Below are positions 13,689 through 14,602 of a DNA stretch of 14,602 bases, piece by piece. Position 1 is the stretch's first letter. Each line of letters starts with the position of its first letter. The position numbers and the translations under genes were made by a program. The DNA lies in assembly GCA_020444765.1 (NCBI GenBank), contig JAGRHW010000022.1:3090-17691 (forward strand), read 5' to 3'. This DNA is from Gammaproteobacteria bacterium (GTDB lineage Bacteria > Pseudomonadota > Gammaproteobacteria > Granulosicoccales > Granulosicoccaceae). Below the pieces are notes generated by a model. That model was not told the DNA's origin. It saw only the letters and a program-made list of their open reading frames with translations, and did no database searches.

Positions 13689-14602
13689 TTAGTCGAAGTG
13701 CCAGTTCAGCTGCGCGCTGAAGATATTGATCGAGGAATCGTAGAGGCCACGCGTGGTGTGCCCGATACTCTCATCGGTATGATTGATCGGGGTCTCATCC
13801 ACAAACAGATGGGAATACCCGAAATCCATACTCACTTCGCTGTTGAGTCTGTAGCCGACACCGAAACTCAGCCAGGTCCGGTCATTGCCGGGAATCCGCG
13901 GCGTGCGGTATTCAGCACTGGGGATAGGCTCTTCATCAAATGCAAGCCCGCCTCTGAAGGTCCAGGTCTCCGAGTGTTGGTAATTGACGCCAATGGAGTA
14001 GCGCATGACATCGTCCCAGTTTTCCGTGGTGAAACTGTCGGGTTGGGCGGGGTTGTCGAATTTGACACGTAGCTCTTCGAAGCTGCTCCATTGTGTCCAG
14101 GTGATGTCTGCCAGGAGTTGTATTTTATCGTCGAGATCGTGCGATACCGAAAACGAGAGGCTGGCAGGCAGATTGGCGTCGGCGGTGACATCGGTATCGG
14201 TAAAGGCCGTGCTGCCGGCAGCAGTCAGGAATTGCTGCAGGGTCGGGTCGACATCGAAATCCGCTTCGCCTTCCAGTTCATGATTTATTTCCGATCTGAA
14301 AGCCAGGCCGACGCGTGTCCTGGGATTGAATTTGTACAGCAAACCGAGGTTGAAGTTGAAAGCCCAGCTATCGCCGCTCACCTCGGCAAAGCTGTCTTTT
14401 TCGAGGTTCGCGGCTGTCAGGCCGGCTTTTACGCATTCGGCGCGGGCTGCATTATTGGGTGCGGTGCCGAGACAGACGGCGCCGCTGTCGACCGCATTGC
14501 TGAGTGTCGCGTCGAGGTACTGAACGCTGAGTCCGGCGCCGATCGACAGCTCGTCACTGAGTTTCCAGGCCAGCGACGGGTTTATATTGACGCTGGCAAC
14601 CG
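13689..14602 (-). CDS. fadL: FadL/OmpP1-family long-chain fatty-acid porin (partial, N-terminus outside)
   Basis: The C-terminal 303 residues of an outer-membrane beta-barrel; the frame is open to the right edge. Family signs are SVNINPSLAWKLSDELSIGA, GDSWAFNFNLGLLYKFNPRT followed by RVGLAFRSEI, and many alternating aromatic strands ending in a barrel-closing QLNWHF with one extra Asp. FadL channels bind long-chain fatty acids outside and release them through the barrel wall. The N-terminal plug and signal peptide are not in the window, nor is the promoter. Two Cys, about 14 residues apart (in AVCLGT and AECVKAG), lie in a predicted loop and could form a disulfide. It precedes the VolA-like gene by 15 nt on the same strand. 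It could be a paralogue such as a hydrocarbon porin rather than FadL itself, but the neighbours favour fatty acids. Confidence 0.9.
   Translation of the reverse strand, partial: VASVNINPSLAWKLSDELSIGAGLSVQYLDATLSNAVDSGAVCLGTAPNNAARAECVKAGLTAANLEKDSFAEVSGDSWAFNFNLGLLYKFNPRTRVGLAFRSEINHELEGEADFDVDPTLQQFLTAAGSTAFTDTDVTADANLPASLSFSVSHDLDDKIQLLADITWTQWSSFEELRVKFDNPAQPDSFTTENWDDVMRYSIGVNYQHSETWTFRGGLAFDEEPIPSAEYRTPRIPGNDRTWLSFGVGYRLNSEVSMDFGYSHLFVDETPINHTDESIGHTTRGLYDSSINIFSAQLNWHFD

Overview
The window looks like chromosomal DNA from a GC-rich gammaproteobacterium. It carries an E. coli-type fused sirohaem synthase (CysG), a long E. coli-type FadE, a PsrA-like TetR regulator, a VolA-like surface lipase and a FadL porin. 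A gene I recognise, with moderate confidence, as DsrS-like hints at a sulfur-oxidising (Chromatiales-like) lineage, but no dsrAB or other dsr genes are visible, so this is only a hint. Genes are dense and intact. I saw no insertion sequences, tRNAs, rRNAs or CRISPR arrays.

Left part (1-6962). A minus-strand gene for an anthranilate-phosphoribosyltransferase-like protein (63-1214) is followed, just before the left edge, by the first five codons of another minus-strand gene. A 325-base divergent intergenic region contains a perfect 18-bp palindrome (1484-1501). A plus-strand operon then starts: a Sel1-repeat protein, a MoxR-type AAA+ ATPase, a protein with an HExxH motif and a von Willebrand A (VWA) domain, and a DsrS-like protein. 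The genes are coupled by a stop codon overlapping a ribosome site, a TGATG overlap and a 2-nt gap. A hairpin plus T-run separates this operon from cysG. ATPase/VWA pairs commonly act in metal or cofactor insertion, so their place next to sirohaem synthase suggests, but does not prove, a maturation role.

Middle (6991-8336). folE (GTP cyclohydrolase I, minus) and a PsrA-like tetR gene (plus) diverge from one short promoter region. Oppositely directed -10 boxes overlap there, next to a palindrome AAACGTTCGTTT that resembles the published PsrA operator. The tetR promoter is placed so that its transcript would begin at or next to the start codon (leaderless).

Right part (8481-14602). fadE (inner-membrane acyl-CoA dehydrogenase) converges on a secreted chalcone-isomerase-fold protein. 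Beyond that lie a VolA-like surface lipase lipoprotein and a FadL-type fatty-acid porin (partial), all on the minus strand. VolA and FadL together are known in Vibrio cholerae to release and import fatty acids from exogenous lysophospholipid. The window therefore encodes a plausible path from the cell surface (lipase, porin) through the periplasm (CHI-fold protein, possibly a fatty-acid carrier) to inner-membrane beta-oxidation (FadE), with a fatty-acid-type regulator nearby. The periplasmic carrier idea is the most interesting hypothesis here.
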